A stretch of DNA of 64,000 nucleotides from CBDIDH01 sp965277595. Lineage in GTDB: Bacteria > Planctomycetota > Planctomycetia > Isosphaerales > Isosphaeraceae. The stretch covers positions 3,162,001 to 3,226,000 of the forward strand of contig CBDIDH010000002.1 in assembly GCA_965277595.1 (NCBI GenBank), given 5' to 3'. The notes beneath the pieces are model-generated. The model worked only from the letters and a program-made list of their open reading frames with translations, was not told where the DNA came from and did not search any database. A program made the position numbers and the translations under genes. Below are positions 16,733 to 25,255 of the stretch, in pieces (positions within the stretch are counted from its first letter, which is position 1; every line of letters starts with the position of its first letter).

Positions 16733-17210
16733 GCGCGCTCCGGTTGCGGTTCACGCGATAGTAAACCGGAACCGCCCGGCGATCAACCGAATTTTGACGC
16801 CCTTTTTATGCAAACGGGATGGTTAACGCATTTACCATTTACCCCGGTCCGGCACAATCCGCCCGCTCGGGCTCTCGACGCATCAACCGGGCAAGCCAGA
16901 TGATCGCCTGCGGTCATGTCGCGGGGAATCCCCTTCCGCCTCTGAAATTGTACGATTGTCTGTTTTTGTAATTGTTGTAGACAAGGGTTTAGCCCTGACA
17001 GGGATATATCCCTCGCGTAGCGCAATTTTCTATTATACTATATACTAATACAACAATTACAATTACAACAATAAAATAGTATTAGAATAGAAAAGTCCTA
17101 ATACAACAATTACAATTACAACAATAATATTCGTTGGTGCCAATAACACCCGTTGACATTGTTTGCAACGTGTGCCACGAATATTGAAGGCAAAACTTTA
17201 AGGAGTATTT
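16733..17210. other. Divergent control region between morphogenesis and replication blocks
   Basis: No convincing gene lies in these 478 bases. The left half is GC-balanced; the right half is strongly AT-rich with the repeats described separately. An A-T-rich tract at 17027-17060, the TTGACA at 17153-17158 and a TGTGCCACG box at 17171-17179 precede the plus-strand replication operon. No -10 box stands at ideal spacing from that TTGACA, so a regulator-dependent promoter is possible. The layout would suit a replication origin and operator region. Confidence 0.5.
17045..17127. repeat. Two perfect 30-bp direct repeats, 53 bp apart
   Basis: The 30 bases at 17045-17074 and 17098-17127 are identical. 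The unit contains TACAACAATTACAATTACAA. A 12-base inverted copy of part of the unit (GTAATTGTTGTA) lies at 16968-16979. Direct repeats of this size with an inverted partial copy suit initiator iterons or repressor operators. They sit exactly between the divergent gene blocks. Confidence 0.75.
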
Positions 17211-17354
17211 ATGCAGGATAAAAAGCGCCGGGTATTCTATTGTAGCGGCGATTTGTACAGGCAGGTGAAGATTGCCGCAGCCACCGAAGGGATGAACCTG
17301 AGCGACTTCATCGTTTCCGTCTTGAGGAAGTATCTGGAATCCGCCAAGCAATAG
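17211..17354 (+). CDS. Ribbon-helix-helix-like small regulator, 47 aa
   Basis: A 47-residue protein after an AAGGAG ribosome site. The pattern is a short strand (RRVFYCSGD), helix 1 (LYRQVKIAAATEG) and helix 2 (MNLSDFIVSVLRKYLES), which is the plan of Arc/CopG/RHH DNA-binding proteins. It is the first gene of the replication operon and ends 7 bases before the primase gene. It may repress the divergent control region. The fold call is from pattern only. Confidence 0.65.
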   Translation: MQDKKRRVFYCSGDLYRQVKIAAATEGMNLSDFIVSVLRKYLESAKQ

Positions 17355-17361
17355 GTAGCCC

Positions 17362-19623
17362 ATGTCCGCGTTCCGAAAAGCATCGCAAATCCTCCGCGAT
17401 AACGGCTATAGCGTTGTCCCTTTAACGCCAGTGCCAGACTTGAACACCACTGACAGGCAGCGCAATAAAAGAAAATCCCCCTGGATGCACGAATGGTCGA
17501 AATACTGCGTAGAACCCGCCGACGAAAAAACGTACCGGCAATGGATGAAGCGCCCGGATGACGGAATAGGATTATGCCTCGGACCCGCATCCGGCGTCAT
17601 GGCCCTGGATTTCGACGACGACGTGAACGGCCTGCATGATCGCATCTTAGCGATGGTGCCCGAATCCCCGGTCAAGAAAATGGGACGCAAGGGTTTCACG
17701 GCGTTCTATCGGTACGGCGGCGAGAAGTCGGTCAACTTGAAAGTCCACACACCTACCGGCAGCATTACCGTGCTCGACGTGCTGTCGGAAGGCAGGCACA
17801 CCGTGATGCCGCCGACCAGGCACCCGATGGGCATGGAATACCGCTGGCTGACCGAAAAGACGTTGGAGAACACGTTGCCGCATGAACTGCCGGAGTTAGG
17901 GCAGGCTCTGGTTGACCGTTTCACCAAGCTATTTCCGTCCGAACAGCGGACGGTACGCTACCATGCTCCGCAGCCGCTGGCATTCGACACGCCCGACGAA
18001 ATCACCGAAGCCATCAGCTACATACCGCCAGACCTGAGCTATCATGAATGGATAGCCATCGGCATGGCGCTTAACCATAGGCTGGATATGGCGGGCTTCG
18101 AGATATGGGATTCATGGAGCGCATCGGGCAGCAAATATGGCGGCAGGCGAGAGACCTATTATCACTGGTGTACATTCAAGGGTGAAGGAATCACGATTGC
18201 CACGCTATTCGACAAGGCCGCGCAATACGGTTTCAAGAATAAAGGCTATCAGCAGCCGATCTATCCGCAGGTGGATATAACGCCCGGCGGCAACCTCGAC
18301 CTGTCTCCCGCCGAAGAAAAGGCCCTGCTTCCCGATAGCAGCCAGATACCGGAAGCCATGTTCTATCCGCAATTTGATCAGACTGTGGTGGACGAAGTGC
18401 TGAATACTCCCGGCCTCCCCGGACTGGTGGCGAATTTCATCGGCGAAACGGCGCTCTATCCCTTGCCCATGCTATCGCTGGGTGCGGCCCTGGCGTTTTC
18501 CGGCATGGTCATGGCCAATCGCGTCGTGTCTCCTACCGGCCTGCGATCCAACATCTACGCCCTGGGCGTGGCCGAGTCGGGCTCGGGCAAGGATTGGCCG
18601 CGACAGGTTTGCAAGCACCTGATGGCCCGCTTCGGGTTCGAGAAACAATCGATGGGCGAGCCGATCAGCGGGGCGGGGCTGCTCACCAGCCTGGTAAACG
18701 CCGACAATCGCGGCCTCGTGCTGATCGACGAATTCGGCATGTTCATGCAGGCGATGGCCGGGCGAGCCGCAAGCCCCCACAAGCGGGAAATCGCCAAGTA
18801 CATGATGGAGCTTTACACCTCGGCGGGCCAGGTGTTTCTCGGCCCCGAATACGCCAACAAGGACGGCACCAATCCGCGCGTGACGATCGCCAACCCTTGC
18901 CTGTCCATGTTCCCGGTCACGACGCCGTCCACCTTCTACGACAACGTCAGCGGCAGGGAAGTCATCGACGGCTTCATGGCCCGGTTCCTGGTGTTCGAGT
19001 CCGACCGCTATCCGATCAAGGCGCAGGCCATTCGCCGGTCAAAGGATGACGTGCCGGATAAGATTACCCGCTTGATAGAACACTGGAAGGGTGTGGACAC
19101 GGTTTTCGACAACCCGATTAAAATTGCATTCACGCCGGAAGCGGAAGCACTGTTCACCGATTATAGCATCCGAATGAGGATGAAAGCGGCCAAGGGCGGC
19201 GAGAACAATTTCTCCAGCATCTACTCCCGCATCACCGAAAACGCGCTGCGCATCGCCCTGGTGGCCCACGAGGACGGCGAGGTGGGCATCAGGGTGGCGA
19301 AATGGGCCATCAAGACGGCGGAATTCTGCTCGGGCATGCTGACCAAAGCCGTGCAGGACACGATAGGCGACAACGAATACGAGCGCATGTTCAAGAAGTT
19401 GCTCAAGGTCATCGGTGCATTGCAGGATGACGTACGTTATCCGCTCGGCGTTCCGCATAGCATCTTGATTGGCCGCACCCGGTTCATGGACACCAAGATG
19501 CGGAACGAAATGCTCGAATCCGCCATGCACTCCGGGGACGTGCTGGGTCAACCCGATCCAGCACGCGAGCCGGGAACCAAAGGCAGTAATCCTCTCTTCT
19601 ATAAACTGAAGAGGACTTCATAA
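17362..19623 (+). CDS. Primase-polymerase/helicase fusion (PrimPol, PriCT-2, AAA-type domain)
   Basis: A 753-residue replication protein. Residues 5-190 are a primase-polymerase domain with the metal-binding acidic motif ALDFDDDVNG at about 81-90 and a conserved H (SEGRHTVMPP). Residues about 215-295 match a PriCT-2 linker domain (ISYIPPDLSYHEWIAIGMAL, FEIWDSWSASG). The C-terminal half has a Walker A GVAESGSGKD at about 400 and Walker B GLVLIDEFGMF at about 450, like DUF3987-type helicases. It would prime and unwind phage DNA. The stop overlaps the start of the next gene. Confidence 0.85.
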   Translation: MSAFRKASQILRDNGYSVVPLTPVPDLNTTDRQRNKRKSPWMHEWSKYCVEPADEKTYRQWMKRPDDGIGLCLGPASGVMALDFDDDVNGLHDRILAMVPESPVKKMGRKGFTAFYRYGGEKSVNLKVHTPTGSITVLDVLSEGRHTVMPPTRHPMGMEYRWLTEKTLENTLPHELPELGQALVDRFTKLFPSEQRTVRYHAPQPLAFDTPDEITEAISYIPPDLSYHEWIAIGMALNHRLDMAGFEIWDSWSASGSKYGGRRETYYHWCTFKGEGITIATLFDKAAQYGFKNKGYQQPIYPQVDITPGGNLDLSPAEEKALLPDSSQIPEAMFYPQFDQTVVDEVLNTPGLPGLVANFIGETALYPLPMLSLGAALAFSGMVMANRVVSPTGLRSNIYALGVAESGSGKDWPRQVCKHLMARFGFEKQSMGEPISGAGLLTSLVNADNRGLVLIDEFGMFMQAMAGRAASPHKREIAKYMMELYTSAGQVFLGPEYANKDGTNPRVTIANPCLSMFPVTTPSTFYDNVSGREVIDGFMARFLVFESDRYPIKAQAIRRSKDDVPDKITRLIEHWKGVDTVFDNPIKIAFTPEAEALFTDYSIRMRMKAAKGGENNFSSIYSRITENALRIALVAHEDGEVGIRVAKWAIKTAEFCSGMLTKAVQDTIGDNEYERMFKKLLKVIGALQDDVRYPLGVPHSILIGRTRFMDTKMRNEMLESAMHSGDVLGQPDPAREPGTKGSNPLFYKLKRTS

Positions 19624-19856
19624 TGAAATTGAGGAAGACGCTGGTATCGGGAAATTTCATAGTCGAGCTGTGGGATTACGACTATGGCGATCGGGCCTAT
19701 CTCAAGGTGCAGCCTACTTCCGATAACGGCATGCTCTACTGGGACTGTGCGACCGATAATGAGCTATCGGCCGTCATCGACAAGGCCATTGATGAGCTGC
19801 ACAAGCTGAAGAGGAAAAGTTTCAAAATTATAGAAAATAATATATTGACACTATAA
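19623..19856 (+). CDS. Small hypothetical replication-operon protein, 77 aa
   Basis: A 77-residue protein starting on the last base of the primase stop region. It is mixed alpha/beta (FIVELWDYDYGDRAYLKVQP, then a helix ELSAVIDKAIDELHKLKRK). The AT-rich C-terminal codons differ from the primase. I do not recognise it. Its coupling to the primase suggests an accessory role. Confidence 0.6.
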   Translation: MKLRKTLVSGNFIVELWDYDYGDRAYLKVQPTSDNGMLYWDCATDNELSAVIDKAIDELHKLKRKSFKIIENNILTL

Positions 19857-19918
19857 GCATTACGTGCAACATTCGCACCGCTACACGATAACAAGCCAAC
19901 GAACGAAGGAGCAAGCAA

Positions 19919-20290
19919 ATGACCGAGCAACTCATAGCCGAATGGAAACGCACCAAGGCGGCCTTGACTGCCGCGCAGGACGCGCACCTGCAATCTGAAA
20001 TCAACCTGTATAACGCCGTGAAAGAACGGTTGCCCAAGAAGGGCAGGTTCCACGCCGGCGACGTCATTATCACCACGGGATATAGCGAGAAGTGGCAACA
20101 GGATAAGCTGAACGAAATCCATAATAACTGGCATTTCGCCGTACCGTTTCCCTGCAAACGCGAGTGGAAACCTGACGCAAAGCAGGTGTCCTATATCCGC
20201 GACAACCTGCCGGAAGCCTATAAAGCGCTGAGCGAATCGCTTGAATTGAAAGAACAGAAACCCGCGTTCACTCTCAAGACGGAGAAATAA
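19919..20290 (+). CDS. Hypothetical replication-operon protein, 123 aa
   Basis: A 123-residue soluble protein, first half helical (AEWKRTKAALTAAQDAHLQS), second half with GRFHAGDVIITTGYSEKW and FPCKREWKPDAKQVSYI. The start follows GAAGGAG. It is 2 bases from the ATPase gene, so it is probably co-translated. Its neighbours are recombination proteins, and similar small proteins of unknown function occur beside Sak4-like ATPases, but I cannot name the family. Confidence 0.6.
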   Translation: MTEQLIAEWKRTKAALTAAQDAHLQSEINLYNAVKERLPKKGRFHAGDVIITTGYSEKWQQDKLNEIHNNWHFAVPFPCKREWKPDAKQVSYIRDNLPEAYKALSESLELKEQKPAFTLKTEK

Positions 20291-20292
20291 CC

Positions 20293-21048
20293 ATGCTGTC
20301 ACTTAAAGACATTCGCCCCAAAAAGCAAATCAAGCCGCCGCGCATGATCCTGTACGGCTCGCCCGGCATCGGCAAGTCGACCTTTGCCGCCAACATCCCC
20401 GGCGCATTGTTCATGGACGTGGAGGGCGGCACGAACAATCTCAGTGTGAGCCGTATCGACCGCGACAGGCTGCAAAACGCCGGTGACGTTAATGCGGCGT
20501 TGCAATCCGTGCTGACGCAAGAGCACGGCTTCGAGGCGCTGGTGATCGACACCGCCGACTTCATGGAGCGGGTGCTGATGGTGCAGGCCGCTGCCGAACA
20601 CGGTGTTTCCGAGTACGGCAAGATCGGCTATGGCAAGGGGCCGATTACGGTGGCCAATATCTGGCGCGGTATCTTGCAGCAGCTCGATACGATCCGCGAG
20701 CATCGCAACATGGCCGTCATCCTGATCGCCCACGAGACGCTCAAGCGGATCAATGAGCCGGACACGGAAACCTACGACAAGTACACGCTCGCCATGGAAG
20801 GGAAGTCGGTCGACATCCTGGAAGCCTGGGCGGATTGCATACTCTTCGCCAAGGAGGAAGTCTACACGCAGAAGGATAAGATGCAACGCGTGCGCGCCAC
20901 GGCCGGCGACCGCATGCTGTTCACCCGCGATTGCCCGCGTTACCTGGCCAAGAACCGTTATAATCTCCCGTCTGAAATCCCTCTGAGCTGGGATGTGTTT
21001 TCGGCGGAGTTCGCCAAGGGAACGGCGCAGGAGAAGCCCGATGCGTGA
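20293..21048 (+). CDS. Sak4-like phage recombination ATPase (AAA_24-type)
   Basis: A 251-residue RecA-fold ATPase. Walker A is MILYGSPGIGKST at about residues 18-30. The second motif is FMDVEGGTNNL, Walker B is FEALVIDTADFME at about 80-92, and AVILIAHETLKRI provides the sensor region. Proteins of this type bind single-stranded DNA and support annealing or strand exchange in phage recombination. The next gene starts 8 bases inside its end. The downstream DUF669-type protein and nuclease fit a recombination cassette. Confidence 0.82.
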   Translation: MLSLKDIRPKKQIKPPRMILYGSPGIGKSTFAANIPGALFMDVEGGTNNLSVSRIDRDRLQNAGDVNAALQSVLTQEHGFEALVIDTADFMERVLMVQAAAEHGVSEYGKIGYGKGPITVANIWRGILQQLDTIREHRNMAVILIAHETLKRINEPDTETYDKYTLAMEGKSVDILEAWADCILFAKEEVYTQKDKMQRVRATAGDRMLFTRDCPRYLAKNRYNLPSEIPLSWDVFSAEFAKGTAQEKPDA

Positions 21049-21196
21049 TTTTTTCGCCGCTATTGCCCTGTTGGGCTTATTGAATAATCAGGAAGATGAA
21101 ACCACCAGCATCGATGCTCACGGCGAACTCGCAACTGATTATGCGAAGGCAGCCTATAAGATTGCCGACGCCATGCAAACACAGTCAACCAACTAA
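21041..21196 (+). CDS. Small hypothetical protein, 51 aa
   Basis: The ATG at 21041 lies inside the last codons of the ATPase gene and follows GGAG, so it is preferred to a longer upstream frame. The product has a hydrophobic start (FFAAIALLGLLNN) and an acidic helix (DEDTTSIDAHGE-like, then ATDYAKAAYKIADAM). It could be membrane-associated. Function unknown. Confidence 0.5.
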   Translation: MRDFFAAIALLGLLNNQEDETTSIDAHGELATDYAKAAYKIADAMQTQSTN

Positions 21197-21212
21197 CTTA
21201 GGAGAGAACATT

Positions 21213-21665
21213 ATGGGAAGCCTCGATTTCGACGCCTCAACGATACAGCCGTCCGCGCCGCTGGACGTTCTGCCATCCGGCACATACCTATGCAAGATCG
21301 CCGATACGGAGAAGAAGCAAACCAAGTCCGGCACCGGCGAATATCTGATGCTGACGCTGGACGTGCTCGACCCGCAATACAGGGGCCGCAAGGTGTTCGA
21401 CCGGCTCAACCTGTGGAATCCCAACCAGCAGGCCGTGGATATCGCCAAGAAGACGCTTTCGGCCATCTGCCACTCGATCAATCTGATGCAGGTCCGCAAT
21501 CACGAGGAACTGCGCGGCAAAACCCTGAACGTCAAGGTGACGGTTCGCAACGACCCGAACTACGACTCCACCAACGAGGTCAAGGGCTATTCGGCTGCAC
21601 AATCGCAGGAATCTGCTGCACCTGCCTCCCCCGCAACGGCTGTCGCCTCGGGAAAACCGTGGTAA
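21213..21665 (+). CDS. DUF669-family protein, ssDNA-binding-like
   Basis: A 150-residue protein after AGGAGAG. Key stretches are PSGTYLCKIADTEKKQTKSG, EYLMLTLDVLDPQYRGRKVF, RLNLWNPNQQAVDIAKKTLS and the end GKPW. This is the pattern of DUF669 proteins, which adopt an OB-like fold and are encoded with Sak4 or Erf-type recombinases. The C-terminal tail is low-complexity (AQSQESAAPASPATAVAS), as in SSB proteins that recruit partners. It is likely the single-strand-binding partner of this cassette. Confidence 0.78.
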   Translation: MGSLDFDASTIQPSAPLDVLPSGTYLCKIADTEKKQTKSGTGEYLMLTLDVLDPQYRGRKVFDRLNLWNPNQQAVDIAKKTLSAICHSINLMQVRNHEELRGKTLNVKVTVRNDPNYDSTNEVKGYSAAQSQESAAPASPATAVASGKPW

Positions 21666-21673
21666 CTGGCAAC

Positions 21674-22393
21674 ATGGAATCGGTGTACCGCGACCCCACG
21701 CTGGACGCGATGCACCGGGCCGTGGAAGTCGAAGCGGCGAAGGAGGCCCCCAGGCAATACCTGGGGGCTTCCAGCCTCGGCGACAGATGCGAGCGTCGCC
21801 TGTTTTATAAGCTCAGGAATGCCCCATCCGCCCCACGCAAGGCCAGCCTGATCTACGCGGCATTGGACGGGCATAGTTGCGAGACCGTTTTAGCGGCCCG
21901 GTTGCGCATGGTTCCTGGCGTCGAACTCTGGACGCACGATAAGGATGGCAAGCAATGGGGCTTTTCCGATTTGGACGGAATGTTCCGCGGCCATGCGGAC
22001 GGTTTCATCAGGGGATTGCTGCAAGCTCCGGCCACGTCGCATATCTGGGAAGCCAAGAGCATTAACGAAAAGAAATTCAGCGAGTTCCGGCTTGGTTTGC
22101 AGAAATACGGCGAGAAGCAAGTCCTCTCCAACAACAACTGGACGTGGTATGTGCAAGCTCAGGTTTATATGGGCTACGGCGACCAATCGAGGCATTACTT
22201 GACCGCCTGCTCGCCGGGGGCGAGGGATGTCTTATCCTGCCGCACCGAGTTCGTGCCTGCGTTCTTCGAGGCGATGCAGGAGAAGGCGAAAAGGATATTG
22301 GACTATCAAGAAGCGCCTGCTCGGCTGTCGGACGACCCGGCTTATTTCGAGTGCCGATGGTGCCAATTCAGGGTGCATTGCCATGGTCTGTAA
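21674..22393 (+). CDS. Cas4/RecB-like PD-(D/E)XK nuclease with iron-sulphur-type cysteines
   Basis: A 239-residue nuclease. An early Cys (GDRCERRLFYKL, about residue 38) and three late Cys (ECRWCQFRVHCHG) are spaced as in the 4Fe-4S clasp of Cas4/AddB-type enzymes. The active-site signature includes GHADGFIRG (motif II Asp) and WEAKSINEKKF (motif III E-x-K), followed by YVQAQVYMGY (motif QxxxY). It probably resects DNA ends for the ssDNA-binding and ATPase partners upstream. The start at 21674 follows a few bases after the DUF669 stop. Confidence 0.82.
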   Translation: MESVYRDPTLDAMHRAVEVEAAKEAPRQYLGASSLGDRCERRLFYKLRNAPSAPRKASLIYAALDGHSCETVLAARLRMVPGVELWTHDKDGKQWGFSDLDGMFRGHADGFIRGLLQAPATSHIWEAKSINEKKFSEFRLGLQKYGEKQVLSNNNWTWYVQAQVYMGYGDQSRHYLTACSPGARDVLSCRTEFVPAFFEAMQEKAKRILDYQEAPARLSDDPAYFECRWCQFRVHCHGL

Positions 22394-22547
22394 ATGTCTT
22401 TATTGCAATCTTCACACATCTTTGACAGACAAGCAAACGGATTTGATGCTTCTAGTCTTATTCCCGTTCCGTTGTTCCTTTTGCAAAAGACCATCGGAAC
22501 TTAAGATCGTTCATTATCGCGAAAAAAACGAAAAGCATACGCGATGA
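22383..22547 (+). CDS. Zinc-ribbon mini-protein, 54 aa
   Basis: The ATG at 22383 lies inside the nuclease stop region, and the stop overlaps the helicase start (ATGA at 22544-22547). Cysteines occur as CKCLYC and CSFC, which would form a zinc ribbon. It is otherwise basic (REKNEKHTR). The double overlap makes it part of a coupled nuclease/helicase set. Possible roles are as DNA-binding clamp or regulator of the helicase. Confidence 0.55.
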   Translation: MVCKCLYCNLHTSLTDKQTDLMLLVLFPFRCSFCKRPSELKIVHYREKNEKHTR

Positions 22548-24199
22548 GTCTCAGATTACGCCCCTATCAGCGCGAGGCCATAGACGCGGCTTATGAGTAT
22601 TTTCGCAGCGGTGACGGATCACCCCTGATCGACCTGCCAACGGGTGCGGGCAAGAGCCTGGTGCTGGCCGGATTCTGTCACGACCTGGTGACGAAGTGGC
22701 CCGGCATGCGGCTGGTGGTGCTGTCGCACTCGATCGAGCTGGTGGAGCAGGATTACATGAAGCTCAAGGAATACTGGACGAAAGCCCCGTGCGGGATGTT
22801 CTCCGCCTCGCTGGGGAAGAAGCAGGCTCACCACCCGATCACCTTCGGCACCGTGCAGAGTCTGTACAGAAAGGCCGAGGTGCTGGGCCACCGGGATGTA
22901 ATCCTCATCGACGAGGCGCACCTGGTGAGCCGTAAAGTGACCGGCATGTACAACAGGCTCATCACCACCTTGAAACGGATCAACCCGAGAATCAGGATGC
23001 TCGGCCTTAGCGCAACCATATATCGGCTGGACAGCGGTTTACTCTATGAGGGTGATGACGCCCTGTTCGACGATGTATGCTATGAGGCGAAACTCGCCGA
23101 CCTGATCTACCAGGGGTATTTGACTCCGATCGTGAGCAAGTTGCCCGAGACGCAGGCCGACGTGCGGCGCATCAAGATCACGGCCGGGGAGTTCAACTCG
23201 GCCAGCATGGAAGGCGAATTCATCAAGATCACGGAAGAGGCGATCGCCGACGCCATACCCCGCCTGGAAAGCCGCAAAGCGGTCATGTGGTTCTGCTCGG
23301 GCATCAAACACGCCAACCTGGTGCGCGATCTGCTCCGCTCGCTGGGCGAGTCGTCGGAATCGGTGTCGAGCAAGACGCCGAAGGACGAGAGGAAACAAAT
23401 CCTGGATGGCTTCAGGGACGGCTGTTTCCGCCACATCGCCAGCATGGCCTTGGTCACGACCGGCTATGACGCTCCGCGCACGGACGGGATCGTGATGCTC
23501 AGGGCTACGATGTCGCCGGGGCTTTATGTCCAGATCGCCGGTCGCGGTCTTCGCTTGCACCCCGACAAGAAAAATTGTCTGTTCGTTGACTATGGAACGA
23601 ACGTCGACAGGCTCGGACCTCTCACCCATGTGACCCCGCCACGCTCGCGTCGCATGGGCAAGAACGAGGGCGAGGGAAAGGAAAAAAAGCCGCTCGTGCG
23701 CATTTGCGAGGTCTGCCGGACGGCCAATGATTTAGAGGCCGTCGATTGCAGCGAGTGCGGCACGCCGTTGGTCAAGGAACGAAAGGTCTCGGACAAGCTG
23801 ATGGAGCATGCCTCCGAATCCCCCATCATGATGACGGATGCTGAATATCTCGAAAGTCGCACGAGCTGGGTGGAAGTGGATGGTGTTTGCTATTTACGCC
23901 ACAAAAAGGAAGGAAAACCTGACAGCCTGCGTGTCTCGTATCGTTGCGGCATGGTAACGCATAGCGAATGGATATGTTTCGAGCACGGGGGGTTTGCTAC
24001 GAAAAAGGCGCACGGCTGGTGGTACAGGCGAATGATCGACACGCCTCCCGCCACCACCGATGAAGCCCTCCGACTGAGCAACGACCTGCGGACCCCGTCC
24101 CGCATCCGTGTTCGCAAGCAAGAGAAACATTTTGAGGTGATAGATTATGATTTTGACACTGGACCCCCACGACAAGCAGAGCTTGCTATCGGCGCTTGA
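22544..24199 (+). CDS. SF2 DEAD/DEAH-box helicase (RadD-like)
   Basis: A 551-residue helicase. Motif I is PTGAGKS at about 32-38, Ia VVLSHSIELVEQ, II LIDEAHL at about 121-127, III LGLSATIYR, V LVTTGYDAPRTDG and VI QIAGRGLRLHP. The C-terminal region has a four-Cys zinc finger (CEVCRTANDL and CSECG, about 385-405), as in RadD-type proteins, and a charged tail. It probably acts in branched-DNA processing with the nuclease encoded upstream. The last 53 bases overlap the next gene. Confidence 0.88.
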   Translation: MSLRLRPYQREAIDAAYEYFRSGDGSPLIDLPTGAGKSLVLAGFCHDLVTKWPGMRLVVLSHSIELVEQDYMKLKEYWTKAPCGMFSASLGKKQAHHPITFGTVQSLYRKAEVLGHRDVILIDEAHLVSRKVTGMYNRLITTLKRINPRIRMLGLSATIYRLDSGLLYEGDDALFDDVCYEAKLADLIYQGYLTPIVSKLPETQADVRRIKITAGEFNSASMEGEFIKITEEAIADAIPRLESRKAVMWFCSGIKHANLVRDLLRSLGESSESVSSKTPKDERKQILDGFRDGCFRHIASMALVTTGYDAPRTDGIVMLRATMSPGLYVQIAGRGLRLHPDKKNCLFVDYGTNVDRLGPLTHVTPPRSRRMGKNEGEGKEKKPLVRICEVCRTANDLEAVDCSECGTPLVKERKVSDKLMEHASESPIMMTDAEYLESRTSWVEVDGVCYLRHKKEGKPDSLRVSYRCGMVTHSEWICFEHGGFATKKAHGWWYRRMIDTPPATTDEALRLSNDLRTPSRIRVRKQEKHFEVIDYDFDTGPPRQAELAIGA

Positions 24200-24365
24200 C
24201 CAGCTCAGGCAGATCGTGGAGGAATCGGATAGTCGCCGATCATGCAATACCTGCCTCCACATGCGCGCCGGGATGTGCGTAAAATGGGGCGAAAAGCCGC
24301 CACTGGAGTACATCAAGATCGGCTGCGATGCGTGGAAATTTGACGTTGAATCTCCGCCGTTCTGA
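24147..24365 (+). CDS. Small cysteine-containing protein, 72 aa
   Basis: A 72-residue protein overlapping the helicase end by 53 bases. It has a helical first half (KQSLLSALDQLRQIVEES) and a putative zinc site (CNTCLHMRAGMCVKWG with a late C in GCDAWKF). Similar four-Cys small proteins are common in phages. It is the last gene of the plus-strand replication operon before a convergent minus-strand operon. Function unknown. Confidence 0.55.
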   Translation: MILTLDPHDKQSLLSALDQLRQIVEESDSRRSCNTCLHMRAGMCVKWGEKPPLEYIKIGCDAWKFDVESPPF

Positions 24366-24376
24366 TAATAATGGGA

Positions 24377-24718
24377 TTACGGCTTCGGCTTCATTCTTGA
24401 TTGCTCAGCCATTTTTACCTTCCCAAGCAGCTCGTCCACCGTGTGGAACAGAATATAAACCGCGTTTCGCTTCTCAAGCCGGCTCTGGTGGATTTTCTGC
24501 TCTCTGGTCTGCACCGCGTCGCCGGTCTTTCCCTCCCCCTCGAAATGCGTCCCGCAGTTCAGCACGCCAACGATGTCCCCGCTACCGATCTTGCCGAAGG
24601 GGATGTAGCGTCCCGCAATCTCGGTCGCCCCCGTTCGGTTCGGCCAGGCCAGATAGCCCTCGATAGCGAGGCGCTCGCACGCTGCCCGGATCAACTCCCT
24701 GTGGGCCGCCGCCGTCAC
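24377..24718 (-). CDS. VRR-NUC-type endonuclease
   Basis: A 113-residue protein. An N-terminal helix (ELIRAACERLAIEGYLAWPN) is followed by GKIGSGDIVGVL (catalytic Asp), HFEGEGKTGDAV (E-x-x/E-x-K part) and REQKIHQSRLEKRNAVYIL (Q motif and final strand). This is the plan of the small stand-alone VRR-NUC nucleases encoded by phages, thought to act on branched DNA. It is the last gene of a five-gene minus-strand operon and overlaps its neighbour by 4 bases. Confidence 0.72.
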   Translation of the reverse strand: MTAAAHRELIRAACERLAIEGYLAWPNRTGATEIAGRYIPFGKIGSGDIVGVLNCGTHFEGEGKTGDAVQTREQKIHQSRLEKRNAVYILFHTVDELLGKVKMAEQSRMKPKP

Positions 24719-24969
24719 AACTTCGCCGCTGCCACGATGATCTGCGCCGGCGTGGCCGATACACCGTCCAGCAGGTCGATGCGGTAGCCGCCCTGGGTGA
24801 TCTTGGTGAGCCTGCCCGCCTCGCGCAGCCGCCTCTTGGCGTCCTCCAGGGGAGTGAGCTTATGGCCGGGGTCTGGCGGGGCCAGCGCGGGCATTTCCTT
24901 CGCCGCCCTGGTCGCCTCGTAGCGGGCGAACCCGTCCTCCGCTTTAGACTTCTTCCTGATCACGATCAA
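24715..24969 (-). CDS. Small hypothetical protein, 84 aa
   Basis: An 84-residue basic protein (VIRKKSKAEDGFARYEATRAAKE). A C-terminal winged-helix-like part follows (LEDAKRRLREAGRLTKITQGG, YRIDLLDGVSATPAQIIV). It overlaps both neighbours (ATGA with the VRR-NUC gene, 26 bases with the HTH gene), so the operon is tightly coupled. Not assigned to a family; a DNA-binding accessory is possible. Confidence 0.5.
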   Translation of the reverse strand: MIVIRKKSKAEDGFARYEATRAAKEMPALAPPDPGHKLTPLEDAKRRLREAGRLTKITQGGYRIDLLDGVSATPAQIIVAAAKL

Positions 24970-25255
24970 TGTCTTGCTCCAAATCCCCCGCCGCCCATGC
25001 CGGGCTGAATATCCGGATCGTCACTTCCTTGCCGTATTCCCGCGTCACCCGCTGGCCGATCTGCCTGACGGGAAGCGGGATCGGCGCCTTGATCTTCTGC
25101 CTGCCCCACGGCACCCGGAATATCCCGTGCCTGGCACGGAACTTCATCACGTTCTGCGGGCAGGTGCCGTACTCCTTGCCGATCTCGACGTCCGAAACTC
25201 CGGCCTTCACCAGCTCGGCGATCTTTGGAATGTCGGACGGCTTGAGGAGCATCAT
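24944..25255 (-). CDS. Helix-turn-helix protein, 103 aa
   Basis: A 103-residue protein. Residues 5-45 (LKPSDIPKIAELVKAGVSDV, EIGKEYGTCPQNVMKFRARH) give a clear HTH of the MerR/Trp-repressor or IS-type helix pattern. The rest is beta-rich and basic (GRQKIKAPIPLPVRQIGQRV). It overlaps its upstream neighbour by 4 bases and the downstream gene by 26. It could regulate the VRR-NUC operon or guide the nuclease to DNA. Confidence 0.6.
   Translation of the reverse strand: MMLLKPSDIPKIAELVKAGVSDVEIGKEYGTCPQNVMKFRARHGIFRVPWGRQKIKAPIPLPVRQIGQRVTREYGKEVTIRIFSPAWAAGDLEQDIDRDQEEV

Noticed and set aside
17045..17127. CRISPR or att site
   Set aside because: Only two repeat copies with non-spacer-like DNA between, in an AT-rich control region, and no integrase in the window. 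Origin or operator repeats fit better.
17153..17187. A consensus sigma70 promoter before the replication operon
   Set aside because: TTGACA is present but no -10-like hexamer stands at 16-18 bases; TATTGA is 23 bases away. I keep it only as a possible regulated element.
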